Part shown: positions 45,760 through 54,505 of the stretch, in pieces | How positions within the stretch are numbered: position 1 is the stretch's first letter | How the letters are laid out: the number at the start of each line of letters is the position of its first letter | DNA from: Actinomycetota bacterium | GTDB taxonomy: Bacteria; Actinomycetota; Actinomycetes; Mycobacteriales; Micromonosporaceae | Assembly (NCBI GenBank): GCA_005885555.1 | Contig: VAWN01000036.1 | Span: forward strand, 21,578 to 85,577 | Length of the DNA: 64,000 bases | Reading direction: 5' to 3' | The notes under the pieces: model-generated | What the model was told of the DNA's origin: nothing | Database searches by the model: none | The model's input: the letters and a program-made list of their open reading frames with translations, nothing else | Program-made: the position numbers and the translations under genes

Positions 45760-45822
45760 GACGGCGGATGAGAGCGCGGTGAGAACGGGCGGCCGGTTCA
45801 CCGGGGCTCCGGGTGCAGAAGC

Positions 45823-48354
45823 TTACGGAAGCGCCGCGAGCTTGTCGCGGACGCCGTCCGCCTCGGCGATGTCGAGTTCGGTGTAGATGTCGAGGGCTTC
45901 GGTCCAGTGCCGGCGGGCCGGTTCGGTGTACCCGTTGTCGCGCAGCACGTGGCCGATGCCCTCCAGCGCGTGCCCGCGCTCGTACCGGTCGCCGGTCTGG
46001 TCGGCGAGTCCCAGCGCGCTCTGGTACCGCGCCAGTGCCTGCCCGGGATGGCCGGTACGGCGCAACGTGTCGCCGAGCCCGACCAGCGCGGACGTCTGCC
46101 GCACCCGGTCGTCGATGCGCTGCGCCAGTTCCAGCGCCCGCTCGAAGTGGTGCAGCGCCTCGGCGGGATGACCGAGCCGCAGGTGTACCCGGCCCAGCCC
46201 GTTGAGCGTCTCCGCCGCGCTGGCCCGGTCGCCGAGCTCGTCGAGGATGGCCAGCGCCTGCTCGTGGTGGTGCAGCGCCTCGGCGTAGCGGCCCTGCCGG
46301 AACAGCACCGAACCCAGGTTGTCGAAGGTGCGACCGATCCCGCCGCGGTCACCGACCTTCTGGAACAGGACCAGCGCCTGCTGATGGTGTTCGATGGATT
46401 CGGTCTGCCGGCCCATCACCTCGTAGACGATGCCGAGGTTGCCCAGCGTGGACGCCTCACCGGCCAGGTCGCCGCAGTCGCCGAGGATGGTCAGCGCCTC
46501 CTTGTACCGGTCCACCGCCTCGTCGAAGTGGCCCAGCAGGTCGAACAGGTTGCCGAGGTTGTTCAGCACCGCGCCGATCTGGCCGGGCGCGCCGATCTCG
46601 TGGTAGATCGCCAGTGCCCGTTCGAAGTGTTCGCGCGCCTCGTCGTGGCGGCCCCAGCGCCAGTACACCCGGCCGGTGTTGTGGATCGCGGCCGCCTCGC
46701 CGGCCCGGTCACCCTGGTCGCGCGCGACCCGCAGCGCGTGCGCGTGGATGGTCAGCGCCTCCCCGTGGAAGGCGCCGGCGTAGAGGTACCGCCACAGCAC
46801 GCCGGCCAGCGTTGCGGTGTAGACCGGCCAGCCGTGCTCGGCGGTCCACGCGGTGAGCGCCACCAGGTTGGCCCGCTCGGCGTCGAGCCAGGCGCGTGCG
46901 GAAGCGGGCGCGGACAGGTCGGGTACCGGCAGCTCCGGCCGCACCGGCGGATCGGGCCGGCGGTGCCGCTCGTGCGGGAACAGCGTGTCCATCGCCGCCG
47001 ACGCCGCGATCACGTAGTGGTCCAGCAGCCGGCCGAGCGCGGCGTCCCGATCGGCCCCGGAGTCGGCCGCCGCGTGCTCGGCCGCGTACTGGCGCAGCAG
47101 GTCGTGCATGCCCACCCGGCCGGCCGGCGTCGGGGTGACCAGGTGCGCGCGCTGCAACGCCTCGACCGCCCGCCACGTCCCGGCCACCTCGCCACCGGCG
47201 AGCGCCGCGACGGCGTACCGGTCGATGTCCGCACCCGGATGCAGCCCCAGCAACCGGAACACCCGTGCGGTGTCCGGCGGGAGGTAGCGGTACGACCACG
47301 AGAACACCGCCCGGACCGCGGTCCGCTCGTCCGCGCCGGCGTCGAACAGCTCCAGTCCAGGATGCCCGGCGAGCTCCGCGACCAGCTCGGCCAGTGACGC
47401 CCCGGGGTGCGCGACGGCGCGTTCGGCCGCGATGCGCAGCGCCAGCGGCAGCCGGGCGCACCGCTGCGCCAGTTCGGCCGCCGCCGCCGGTTGCGCGTCG
47501 ACCCGCGCGCCGACCAGCCGGCGCAACAGCGCCACCGCCTGGTCGGCGGGCAACAGATCCAGGTCGATGTGCCGGGCGTCCAGGTCCGCGAGGCTGTCCC
47601 GGCTCGTCACCACACAGGGGGTACCGGGAACGAGCGCACGAACCTGGTCCGCCGAATGGCTGTTGTCCAGCACGACGAGTACCCGCCGTCCGGCCAGCAG
47701 CGACCGGTACAGCGCGGCCCGACCGTCGTCGTCGTGCGGCAGCTCGTCGCTGGCGACGCCGAGCGCCCGCAGGAAGGCGGCCAGTGCGTCGGCGGGCTGC
47801 ACGGGCCGTTCCCGGTCGTACCCGCGCAGGTCGGCGTAGAGCTGCCCGTCCGGGAACCGCCCGGCGACCCGGTGCGCCCAGTGCACGGCCAGCGCCGTCT
47901 TGCCGACCCCGCCGGTACCGCAGACCGCGGCGACCCCACCGCCCAGTACCGCGTCCAGCGCGGCCAGTTCGGCGTCGCGACCGGTGAAGCCGTACACGTC
48001 CGGAGGTAGCTCACGTGGGGTACCCGTGCGTGGTACCGCAACCGGCGCGGACGGTGGCGTCACCGGCCCGGTCTCCCGGCCCTGAGCGGCGAGGGTGACC
48101 TGCAGCGCCTCCCAGCGGGCCTCCCACGGCGCGGGGTCGGCACCGCAGGCCCCGACGTAGGCGAGGGTGACCGCCAGCGACGGTACGGTCCGGCCGTTCG
48201 CGGCCGACGCCAGCGCCGAGGCGGAGTACCCGGCCCGCCGCGCGAGCGCCCGGTAGCCGGGGCTGCCGGCCGCCCGGCGGACGCCGCGCAGCCCCGACGC
48301 GAACCTGTCCAGCGCGCCGCCGGACGGTGACAGCGGCCGTTCCTGCCTACCCAT
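45823..48354 (-). CDS. AfsR/NB-ARC-type regulator with XRE helix-turn-helix and TPR repeats
   Basis: 843 aa from ATG 48354 (a GTG codon precedes it). An XRE-like helix-turn-helix (YRALARRAGYSASALASAANGR) at about 35-70 is followed by an NB-ARC domain with Walker A GTGGVGKT, VLVVLDNSH and MHDLLRQYAAEHA. At least seven TPR units follow (about 560-830), each with the W/L-G-Y/A-F-P-like spacing such as GNLFDLLGHFDEAVDRYKEAL. Predicted signal-responsive DNA-binding switch; target genes unknown. Confidence 0.87.
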   Translation of the reverse strand: MGRQERPLSPSGGALDRFASGLRGVRRAAGSPGYRALARRAGYSASALASAANGRTVPSLAVTLAYVGACGADPAPWEARWEALQVTLAAQGRETGPVTPPSAPVAVPRTGTPRELPPDVYGFTGRDAELAALDAVLGGGVAAVCGTGGVGKTALAVHWAHRVAGRFPDGQLYADLRGYDRERPVQPADALAAFLRALGVASDELPHDDDGRAALYRSLLAGRRVLVVLDNSHSADQVRALVPGTPCVVTSRDSLADLDARHIDLDLLPADQAVALLRRLVGARVDAQPAAAAELAQRCARLPLALRIAAERAVAHPGASLAELVAELAGHPGLELFDAGADERTAVRAVFSWSYRYLPPDTARVFRLLGLHPGADIDRYAVAALAGGEVAGTWRAVEALQRAHLVTPTPAGRVGMHDLLRQYAAEHAAADSGADRDAALGRLLDHYVIAASAAMDTLFPHERHRRPDPPVRPELPVPDLSAPASARAWLDAERANLVALTAWTAEHGWPVYTATLAGVLWRYLYAGAFHGEALTIHAHALRVARDQGDRAGEAAAIHNTGRVYWRWGRHDEAREHFERALAIYHEIGAPGQIGAVLNNLGNLFDLLGHFDEAVDRYKEALTILGDCGDLAGEASTLGNLGIVYEVMGRQTESIEHHQQALVLFQKVGDRGGIGRTFDNLGSVLFRQGRYAEALHHHEQALAILDELGDRASAAETLNGLGRVHLRLGHPAEALHHFERALELAQRIDDRVRQTSALVGLGDTLRRTGHPGQALARYQSALGLADQTGDRYERGHALEGIGHVLRDNGYTEPARRHWTEALDIYTELDIAEADGVRDKLAALP

Positions 48355-48506
48355 CACGGTCGAGGGTATGCCAGACCGGAGATCGGGCGGCCCACCTCCG
48401 TTGACACGGTGACCCTTCCCGCCGGCCGGAAGCCGGTACCGTGGTCAGCTGGTCGAGCAGGTAGAGCAGGAGAGCTGACGGTTGACGTGCCGGAGGGCGG
48501 TTGTCG

Positions 48507-49337
48507 ATGGCGCCTGGTGCTGAGCTGGCCGGGCTGCTCGCCGGGCTGCGGCCCAGCGAGTTGGTGCTCCGGGACTGGGTGGCACCGCTGCTGGACGCGT
48601 CGATGATCGACGAGTTGGCCGCCCAGGACTACGGCGACGACGTGGCCCAGCACCGGGAGGGCATTCTCAGCCTGCTGACGGTCGACCGGCTGCCCGAGCG
48701 GCTGCCCGGGCACCCCTCGGAGGTGCTGGAGCTGATGCGCTGGTCGACGCCGGACGATCCAACCTGGGGATCGGGCAGCAAGGGCCGGCGCGGACACCTG
48801 CTGCGGCTGTTCTCCTGCATGGTGCTGGTACGCATAGAGACCCGTGCGGACCCGACCGACTCGCTGGCCGTGCTGGTCGACTCGGCGCTGGCACTCGACC
48901 CCGCGGCCGCGCAGGCCACGCTCCGATTTCTGGCCTGGTGCCGGCTGCACGAGGCGGGCGACTGGGGCAGCGACGCCGCGGACCGGCCGTTTCTGACCTT
49001 CGCACTGCTTCTGCTGTGCGCGGCGTCGCCATCGCCTGACCGGGACGCCGTGGTGAGCGGGTTGGCCCGTGCGCTGATCGACGAACTGGACCCGATCTAC
49101 GCCGATCCGGATCTGGTCCGCTGGGCCCGGCCCGAACCATTGCTGCTCGGGCTTCAGACGCACAACCTGCGCCATGCGTTGTGGCAGGCGCTGACCAGCC
49201 GCTGTCTGGTCGACGGGCCGACCGCCGGCACCGAGCTGGGCGCCCGGTTGGCGCTGCTTGGCCAGGCCGTCCGCGGCGACATCAGCGCGTCCGTCGCCGA
49301 CGTGCGAGCCCTGTTCGCGGCCGACCCACCCGCCTAG
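48507..49337 (+). CDS. Hypothetical protein
   Basis: 276 aa. ATG 48507 fits the GGAGGG ribosome site (9 nt); an in-frame TTG six nt earlier is too close. All-helical and Leu/Ala-rich, with RWSTPDDPTWGSGSKGRRGHLLRLFSCMVLV in the first half and LLGLQTHNLRHALWQAL in the second. No signal peptide. Family not recognised. Divergent from the NB-ARC/TPR regulator, 152 nt apart. Confidence 0.65.
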   Translation: MAPGAELAGLLAGLRPSELVLRDWVAPLLDASMIDELAAQDYGDDVAQHREGILSLLTVDRLPERLPGHPSEVLELMRWSTPDDPTWGSGSKGRRGHLLRLFSCMVLVRIETRADPTDSLAVLVDSALALDPAAAQATLRFLAWCRLHEAGDWGSDAADRPFLTFALLLLCAASPSPDRDAVVSGLARALIDELDPIYADPDLVRWARPEPLLLGLQTHNLRHALWQALTSRCLVDGPTAGTELGARLALLGQAVRGDISASVADVRALFAADPPA

Positions 49338-49427
49338 CCGGACCGGCGGGCGCCGACCGGTGGGATCCGCGATCCTAGGCAGAGGGGTCCGCTGTCGGCG
49401 GCCCGCGCGACGCGGCACGCTGGTCGC

Positions 49428-50369
49428 ATGCCAAAGGTAGTCAGATTCGAGCGGTACGGCGGGATCGACGTGCTGCAGGTCGTCGAGGAACCGCGGCCGG
49501 TACCCGGGCCGGGGCGGGTGCTGGTCGAGGTCCGCGCGGCGGCCGTCAACCCGGGCGAGGCGCGGGTACGCGAGGGCGAGTGGGCGCAGCGGTGGCCGGC
49601 GACGTTCCCGTCCGGCCAGGGCAGCGACCTCGCCGGCGTGGTGGCGGCGGTGGGCGACGGCGTGACCGGGTTCGCGGTCGGCGCCGAGGTCATCGGGTAC
49701 ACCGACGAGCGGGCCAGCCACGCCGAGTACGTCGTCGTCGAACCGGCGCACCTGATCCCGCGCCCGGCCACCGTGTCCTGGGAGGTGGCCGGTTCGCTGT
49801 ACGTCGCCGGTACCACGGGGTACGCGGCGGTGCGTGCCGTGTCGCTGGCGGCGGGCGACACCGTTGTCGTGTCGGCGGCGGCCGGCGGGGTCGGCTCGAT
49901 CGCGGTACAGCTGGCGAAGCACGCGGGCGCCACGGTGATCGGCCTGGCCAGCGAGCCGAACCACGAGTGGCTCGCCAGTCACGGCGTCATCCCGGTCAGC
50001 TACGGCGAGGGTGTCGAGGAGCGGATCCGCGCGGCGTCCGGCGGTCGGGTGGACGCGTTCATCGACACGGTCGGCGGCGGGTACGTCGACCTGGCCATCG
50101 CGCTGGGGGTCGCACCGCAGCGGATCGACACCATCATCGACTGGGCGGCGGCGCAACGGTACGGCGTGAGGACCGAGGGCAACGCGGCCGGTGCCAGTGC
50201 CGAGGTGCTCGCGGAGCTGGCCGGCCTGGTGGGCAAGGGGATCCTGGAGATCCCGATCGCGAAGGTGTATCCGCTCGACGAGGTACAGGCGGCGTACCGC
50301 GAGCTCGCCCGCGGACACACCCGCGGGAAGATCGTCCTGCGACCCTACGGCAGTTCGACGTCGGCGTAG
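49428..50369 (+). CDS. Zinc-type/quinone oxidoreductase (MDR family, NADP-dependent)
   Basis: 313 aa from ATG 49428. GroES-like N-terminus with AAAVNPGEARVREGEW and GSDLAGVVAAVGDGV, then a Rossmann domain with SAAAGGVGSIAVQLAKHAGATVIGLAS. It lacks the Cys/His zinc ligands, so it belongs to the zinc-free quinone-oxidoreductase branch. Likely reduces a quinone or enone with NADPH. The 3' end overlaps the convergent gene by 25 nt. Confidence 0.88.
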   Translation: MPKVVRFERYGGIDVLQVVEEPRPVPGPGRVLVEVRAAAVNPGEARVREGEWAQRWPATFPSGQGSDLAGVVAAVGDGVTGFAVGAEVIGYTDERASHAEYVVVEPAHLIPRPATVSWEVAGSLYVAGTTGYAAVRAVSLAAGDTVVVSAAAGGVGSIAVQLAKHAGATVIGLASEPNHEWLASHGVIPVSYGEGVEERIRAASGGRVDAFIDTVGGGYVDLAIALGVAPQRIDTIIDWAAAQRYGVRTEGNAAGASAEVLAELAGLVGKGILEIPIAKVYPLDEVQAAYRELARGHTRGKIVLRPYGSSTSA

Positions 50370-51457
50370 ATCAGCGCGTGGTCGGAGCCGGCGTGCACCT
50401 CTGCGGTCATCGTGTCGTAGACCGGCCACAGGGTGCCGCGCCGGCCGCCCCACACGCCTTTGCGGAAGATGCCGCCACCGGTCGCGCGGGCGAACAGGGC
50501 CGGGGACAGCAGCACGTAGTCGAGCTTGTTGCGCGCGGTGCAGTAGGAGTAGGTACCCGGGCGGCCGCCGTCGTCGAACGCCGGATGGGTCGAGATGTCC
50601 CGCAGGTCGGTGTCGCGCAGCAGCGGCGCGAGCGGTGCGCTGTCCGGGGTGTCATTCAGGTCGCCGACCACGGCGACGTGTTCGAGCCCGTCGTCGACCA
50701 GTCCGGCGTAGATCTGCGCGACCCGCCGGGCCTGCCGCTCGCGGATGCCGTCGGAGAGCAGCTTCCCGCCGTACCCCTTGCTCTTGAGGTGGTTGACGAG
50801 CACGGCCAGCCGGTGCCCGGCCGGGGTGCGGAAGTGGTACTCGGCGCAGTCGCGGCTGAATATCCGGCCGCCGGAGTCGGCGTCGTCGACGTGGCTGCGC
50901 TGCCCGACGAGCGGGTACCCGGCGGTGGACAGTACCCCGACGTCGATGCCCCGCTCGTCGTTGCCGTCGACGACCATCACGTGCGGGTACCGCGGCCGCC
51001 CGCCGACCAGCAGACCCGCGTCGGTGAACCGCTTGAGCGCGATCCGGCTCTCCGCCTCGACTACGCCGAGGACGTCAACGCCGGTGTCATGGATGACCCG
51101 CGCGGTGTTCAGCATCGCCTGTTCGTCGACCCGGTCGGTGGTCAGTTCCACCCAGCCGATCCAGTCACCGCGCCCGGTCGCGACGATGCGTACCGGGCCG
51201 GTGCGCGGCCGCCGCAGCAGCCGGCCCCGGTTCTGCCGCAGCCGGGCGAACCGTGCGGCGTCGGCGGTCCACAGGTCGAGCCGGCGCAGCTGCCGTTCGA
51301 TGCCGCCGCGTACCTCGTCGGTGTAGACCGGTTCCTCCAGCAGTTGGCAGATCTGTGCGTAGGCCTCCAGCGCCGGCCGGCCGACCGACCAGCTGCGCTG
51401 GTCCAGTGCCCGCGCCCGGTTGAACAGGTTCTCCACGTTGTAACTGCCGATGCGCAC
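50345..51457 (-). CDS. Endonuclease/exonuclease/phosphatase family protein
   Basis: 370 aa from GTG 51457 (GGGAGG, 4 nt spacing). RIGSYNVENLFNRA is the usual EEP N-terminus. VLGVVEAESRIAL contains the metal-binding Glu, VVGDLNDTPDS the catalytic Asp-Asn pair and SDHALIYADV the final His. Such enzymes cleave phosphodiesters in nucleic acids or lipids. No signal peptide. Substrate unknown. Confidence 0.85.
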   Translation of the reverse strand: MRIGSYNVENLFNRARALDQRSWSVGRPALEAYAQICQLLEEPVYTDEVRGGIERQLRRLDLWTADAARFARLRQNRGRLLRRPRTGPVRIVATGRGDWIGWVELTTDRVDEQAMLNTARVIHDTGVDVLGVVEAESRIALKRFTDAGLLVGGRPRYPHVMVVDGNDERGIDVGVLSTAGYPLVGQRSHVDDADSGGRIFSRDCAEYHFRTPAGHRLAVLVNHLKSKGYGGKLLSDGIRERQARRVAQIYAGLVDDGLEHVAVVGDLNDTPDSAPLAPLLRDTDLRDISTHPAFDDGGRPGTYSYCTARNKLDYVLLSPALFARATGGGIFRKGVWGGRRGTLWPVYDTMTAEVHAGSDHALIYADVELP

Positions 51458-51602
51458 CCGACCTCCCGTGTCCGGGTGAAGTATGCGGGTTGAGCCGAGT
51501 GGCGCCAGATGGAAAGTCAGCGGTACCACGGTGAACCGCGTGGTACCGCACTGCGTTGGGCGGGTTGTGGGATACCGCAGGGTTGTGGTCGCCGTCGTGC
51601 TC

Positions 51603-51647
51603 GCCGCGGCCCAGGGCGCCGCGGCCCAGGGCGCCGCGGCCTCGGCT
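51603..51647. repeat. 15-bp tandem repeat, three units
   Basis: Units at 51603-51617 and 51618-51632 are identical (GCCGCGGCCCAGGGC); the third at 51633-51647 is diverged and forms the left arm of the following hairpin. Confidence 0.75.
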
Positions 51648-51671
51648 ATGTGGGAGAGCCGAGGCCGCGGC
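51633..51671. terminator. 15-bp perfect stem hairpin between divergent genes
   Basis: Arms 51633-51647 and 51657-51671 are fully complementary around a 9-nt loop. Located upstream of both flanking genes, so it is not a simple terminator for either; an insulator or leader structure is possible. Confidence 0.45.
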
Positions 51672-51767
51672 GGGGCCGGGATACGTCATGGATCACAAGC
51701 TAACGGGGCGCGCCACCGGCCGATCGGAGGGTAGCGCTCCGCGAAACGTGAGTAGACCCTAGGTGAC

Positions 51768-53414
51768 GTGGAACCGGCTGTGCCCGGCTCGCGGTCGCTG
51801 CGTACCGCGGCGCTGCTGGTGGTGGCGACTATCGGACTGGCGCTGAACCTGCGCGCGTGGATCCTGCTCGGTCCGCTGCTCGCCCAACGCAACGACGTTC
51901 GGTTGGGGGAGTACCTGATGCTCCTCGGCGTGCCGCTGCTCGTGGCGGGGGTGTTGCGCCTGCCCGTGGGGGTGCTGACCGACCGGTACGGCGCCCGAAC
52001 GATGTTTCCCGCGGTCAGCCTCGTCGCGGCCGGGTCGGTGATCGGGCTGGGGCTCGCCGGTTCGGTACCGGTCATCGTGGCTGCCGGTGCGGTGGCCGGC
52101 GCCGCGGGTACCGCGTTCGTGGTCGGTGCCACGCTCGTCGCGCGGACGGTCGGGTACGGCCGGCGGGGGCTCGCGCTCGGCGTGTTCACCATCGGGTCGG
52201 CGCTCGCGGTGCTGATCTCGGCGTGGTCGTGGAAGGTCGACCCGGGCGGCCGGCACGCCGCGATGGTGCTGGCCGGCGCGCTGGTCGGCTTCGCCGCGCT
52301 CGCGGTACCGCTGCTGCGCAACGAGACCGGCGGGTACCGCGGTGCCTCGCCGGTGCGGCGCTGCGTCGAGATGGTCCGGCTGGCGGCCGACACGTCGCTG
52401 TCGTTGCTGTACGCGGTCGCCCTCGGCGGGGTCATGGCGATCGCGGTGTACCTGTCCGCCTACCTGACCGTGGTGTTCGGCCAGCCGCGCTTGCGTGCGC
52501 TGATGGTCACCGGCGCGGTGGTGATGCTCGCCGCGCTCGCCCGGCTGGCCGGCGGTTGGTGGACCGACCGGCGCCCGACCGCGCGGTTGCTGACGGTCTG
52601 CTACGGCGCCGCCGCGGTGCTGTGCCTCGCGGTGGCGGCGGCGCCGCCGTTGTGGTGGCTGAACGCGCCGCTCATCGCCGGCACCGCGGTCTGCGACGGG
52701 CTCGCCGGCGGCGCGCTGCTCGCCCTGATCGGCAAGGCGGTGCGGGCGGACAGCGCCGGCGCGGTGCTCGGGGTGACCGGTGCCGCCGCGTCGCTCGGGG
52801 CGGTGGGCCTGTCGCTGGCCGTGGCCGGTGCCGACCGGCTCAGCGGTACCCGTGCCGCCGGCTGGCTGGTGCTCGGTGCGGTACTGCTCGGCGCGGCGCT
52901 GTACGTGCGGGCCAACGGGCTCCGGGTCGGGCTGGGGCTGGCGGTGCAGCCGGAGCCGGTACCCAGTCCGACCGCGATGACCGTCGCCGTGGTCAACGAG
53001 TCGGATACCCGCTGGGGCGCCGCCGCGGTGGTGGCCCGGCTCGCCGAGCTTGCCGCCAACGACGAACTGGTGGTGGTCTACGGATCCGACGAGCCGGCGG
53101 TACCGCGGCGGCCCGCCGACGTCCTCGTCGCCGGCCTGCGCGACCGGCTGCCCCGGCACAGCGTCGTCGCGCTGCCGGTCGGCCTGCGGACCGGTTCGGT
53201 GGGGCAGCGGGCGGCGCTGTTCGGTGAGTTCGTCGAGTCCGGCGCGGTCGCCATCGCGGTCACCCCGACGGGGGAGCTGAGTGGGGTGACCGCGCAGCTG
53301 TCCAGTTATCTTCAGGCCGACCGGGTGCTGCTGGTGTCGTACAGCCGGACCGACGGCGCCGGCGTGCACGAGGTATGGGACCGCGGTGGTCTCGGAACGG
53401 AGGTCGGAGATTGA
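51768..53414 (+). CDS. MFS transporter with C-terminal soluble domain, phosphonate cluster
   Basis: 548 aa from GTG 51768. About 12 helices fill residues 10-390, with motif A-like GVLTDRYGARTMFPAV after helix 2 and a second in GWWTDRRPTARLL, as in the NarK/nitrate-type branch. Unusually, about 145 more residues follow, a soluble alpha/beta domain (TVAVVNESDTRWGAAAVVARLAEL, VAIAVTPTGELSGVTA) I cannot assign. Its stop overlaps the ppd start (TTGA). It may export or import a phosphonate; that is inferred from context. Confidence 0.75.
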   Translation: MEPAVPGSRSLRTAALLVVATIGLALNLRAWILLGPLLAQRNDVRLGEYLMLLGVPLLVAGVLRLPVGVLTDRYGARTMFPAVSLVAAGSVIGLGLAGSVPVIVAAGAVAGAAGTAFVVGATLVARTVGYGRRGLALGVFTIGSALAVLISAWSWKVDPGGRHAAMVLAGALVGFAALAVPLLRNETGGYRGASPVRRCVEMVRLAADTSLSLLYAVALGGVMAIAVYLSAYLTVVFGQPRLRALMVTGAVVMLAALARLAGGWWTDRRPTARLLTVCYGAAAVLCLAVAAAPPLWWLNAPLIAGTAVCDGLAGGALLALIGKAVRADSAGAVLGVTGAAASLGAVGLSLAVAGADRLSGTRAAGWLVLGAVLLGAALYVRANGLRVGLGLAVQPEPVPSPTAMTVAVVNESDTRWGAAAVVARLAELAANDELVVVYGSDEPAVPRRPADVLVAGLRDRLPRHSVVALPVGLRTGSVGQRAALFGEFVESGAVAIAVTPTGELSGVTAQLSSYLQADRVLLVSYSRTDGAGVHEVWDRGGLGTEVGD

Positions 53415-54505
53415 TCAGCGCGGAAGGGTTCTGTGCCCAGCTCGACCGCATCGGCGTCGGGCTGGTGACCGGGGTGCCGTGCGCCGTGTTCGGCGGGCCG
53501 CTGCGGTTGCTGGAACGGCAGCCGGGGCGGTACGTGCCGGCCGCCAACGAGGGCGCGGCGCTGGCTGTCGCCGCCGGGGCGGAGCTGGCCGGCCGGCGCA
53601 GCGCGGTGCTCATCCAGAACTCCGGCTTCGGCAACCTGGTGAACCCGCTGTCGTCGCTGGCGTTGACGTTCGACATCCCGGTACTGGTGTTCATGAGCCT
53701 GCGCGGCTGGCCCGATCCGGACCGCGACGAACCGCAGCACGCGGTCATGGGACGCAGCAGCCAGCGGTTGCTCGACGCGCTCGGGGTGCCGTACTGGCTG
53801 CTCGAACCCGCCGAGGAGCACCTGGCGAAGGTGCTCGACGCGGCACAGGGCGCACGGGAGGCGGGCCAGCCGGCGTTCGTCCTGGTCCCAAAGGGCTCGA
53901 TCGGCTCCGTGGAACGTGGTTCGGTCGCCGAGGACGGGTTCGGGCGGCGCGCGGCCATTGAGGCGCTGGTGCCGTACCTGGACGGCGCGCTGGTCTTCAC
54001 CACCACCGGGTACATCAGCCGGGAGCTGTTCGGTCTGGCCGACCGGCCCGCGAACTTCTACATGCAGGGCTCGATGGGGCACGCCCTGGCGCTCGGGCTC
54101 GGTGCCGCGCTCGCGCAGCCGCGGCGGCGCGTGGTGGTCGTCGACGGCGACGGCGCGGTGCTCATGCACCTGGGTACCTGCGCGACGGTGGGCGCGCTGG
54201 CGCCACCCGGCCTGGTCCACGTGGTGCTCGACAACGGCAGCTACGAGTCGACCGGCGGGCAGCTCACCACATCGTCCACAGTGGACTGGTCGAGCCTGGG
54301 CGCCGCGGCGGGGTACCGGTCGACCGCGGTCTGCGCCGACGCCGCCGCGCTGCGCTCCGCGCTCGACGCCCTGCGCGGGGCGCCCGGGCCGCATCTGGTC
54401 GCGGTACGGATCGCGGCCGCGCCCGGTACCACACCGCCGCGCGTCACCGCAGGGCTGGGTCCGGCGCAGTTGCGGGCCCGGTTCGAGGCGGCGGCCCGGT
54501 CGTGA
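53411..54505 (+). CDS. ppd: Phosphonopyruvate decarboxylase
   Basis: 364 aa. TTG 53411 is chosen because GGAGG lies 7 nt before it and it overlaps the transporter stop (TTGA); upstream codons are not coding-like. PAANEGAALAVAAGAEL carries the catalytic Glu region, NSGFGNLVNPLSSL and MSLRGWPDPDRDEPQH are ppd-specific. VVDGDGAVLMHLG plus the later DNGSYESTGGQ give the ThDP-binding motif. It converts phosphonopyruvate to phosphonoacetaldehyde and CO2, pulling the unfavourable PEP mutase reaction forward. Confidence 0.9.
   Translation: MISAEGFCAQLDRIGVGLVTGVPCAVFGGPLRLLERQPGRYVPAANEGAALAVAAGAELAGRRSAVLIQNSGFGNLVNPLSSLALTFDIPVLVFMSLRGWPDPDRDEPQHAVMGRSSQRLLDALGVPYWLLEPAEEHLAKVLDAAQGAREAGQPAFVLVPKGSIGSVERGSVAEDGFGRRAAIEALVPYLDGALVFTTTGYISRELFGLADRPANFYMQGSMGHALALGLGAALAQPRRRVVVVDGDGAVLMHLGTCATVGALAPPGLVHVVLDNGSYESTGGQLTTSSTVDWSSLGAAAGYRSTAVCADAAALRSALDALRGAPGPHLVAVRIAAAPGTTPPRVTAGLGPAQLRARFEAAARS

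Larger units (their letters stand above)
51458..51767. promoter_or_regulatory. Structured divergent intergenic region
   Basis: 310 nt between divergent genes with no coding signal. It contains an 11-bp inverted repeat with 8-nt loop (51520-51530 with 51539-51549), two nearby copies of GGGTTGTGG, three tandem 15-bp units (51603-51647) and a 15-bp stem hairpin (51633-51671). Likely promoter and operator sites for the phosphonate transporter operon. Confidence 0.45.
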
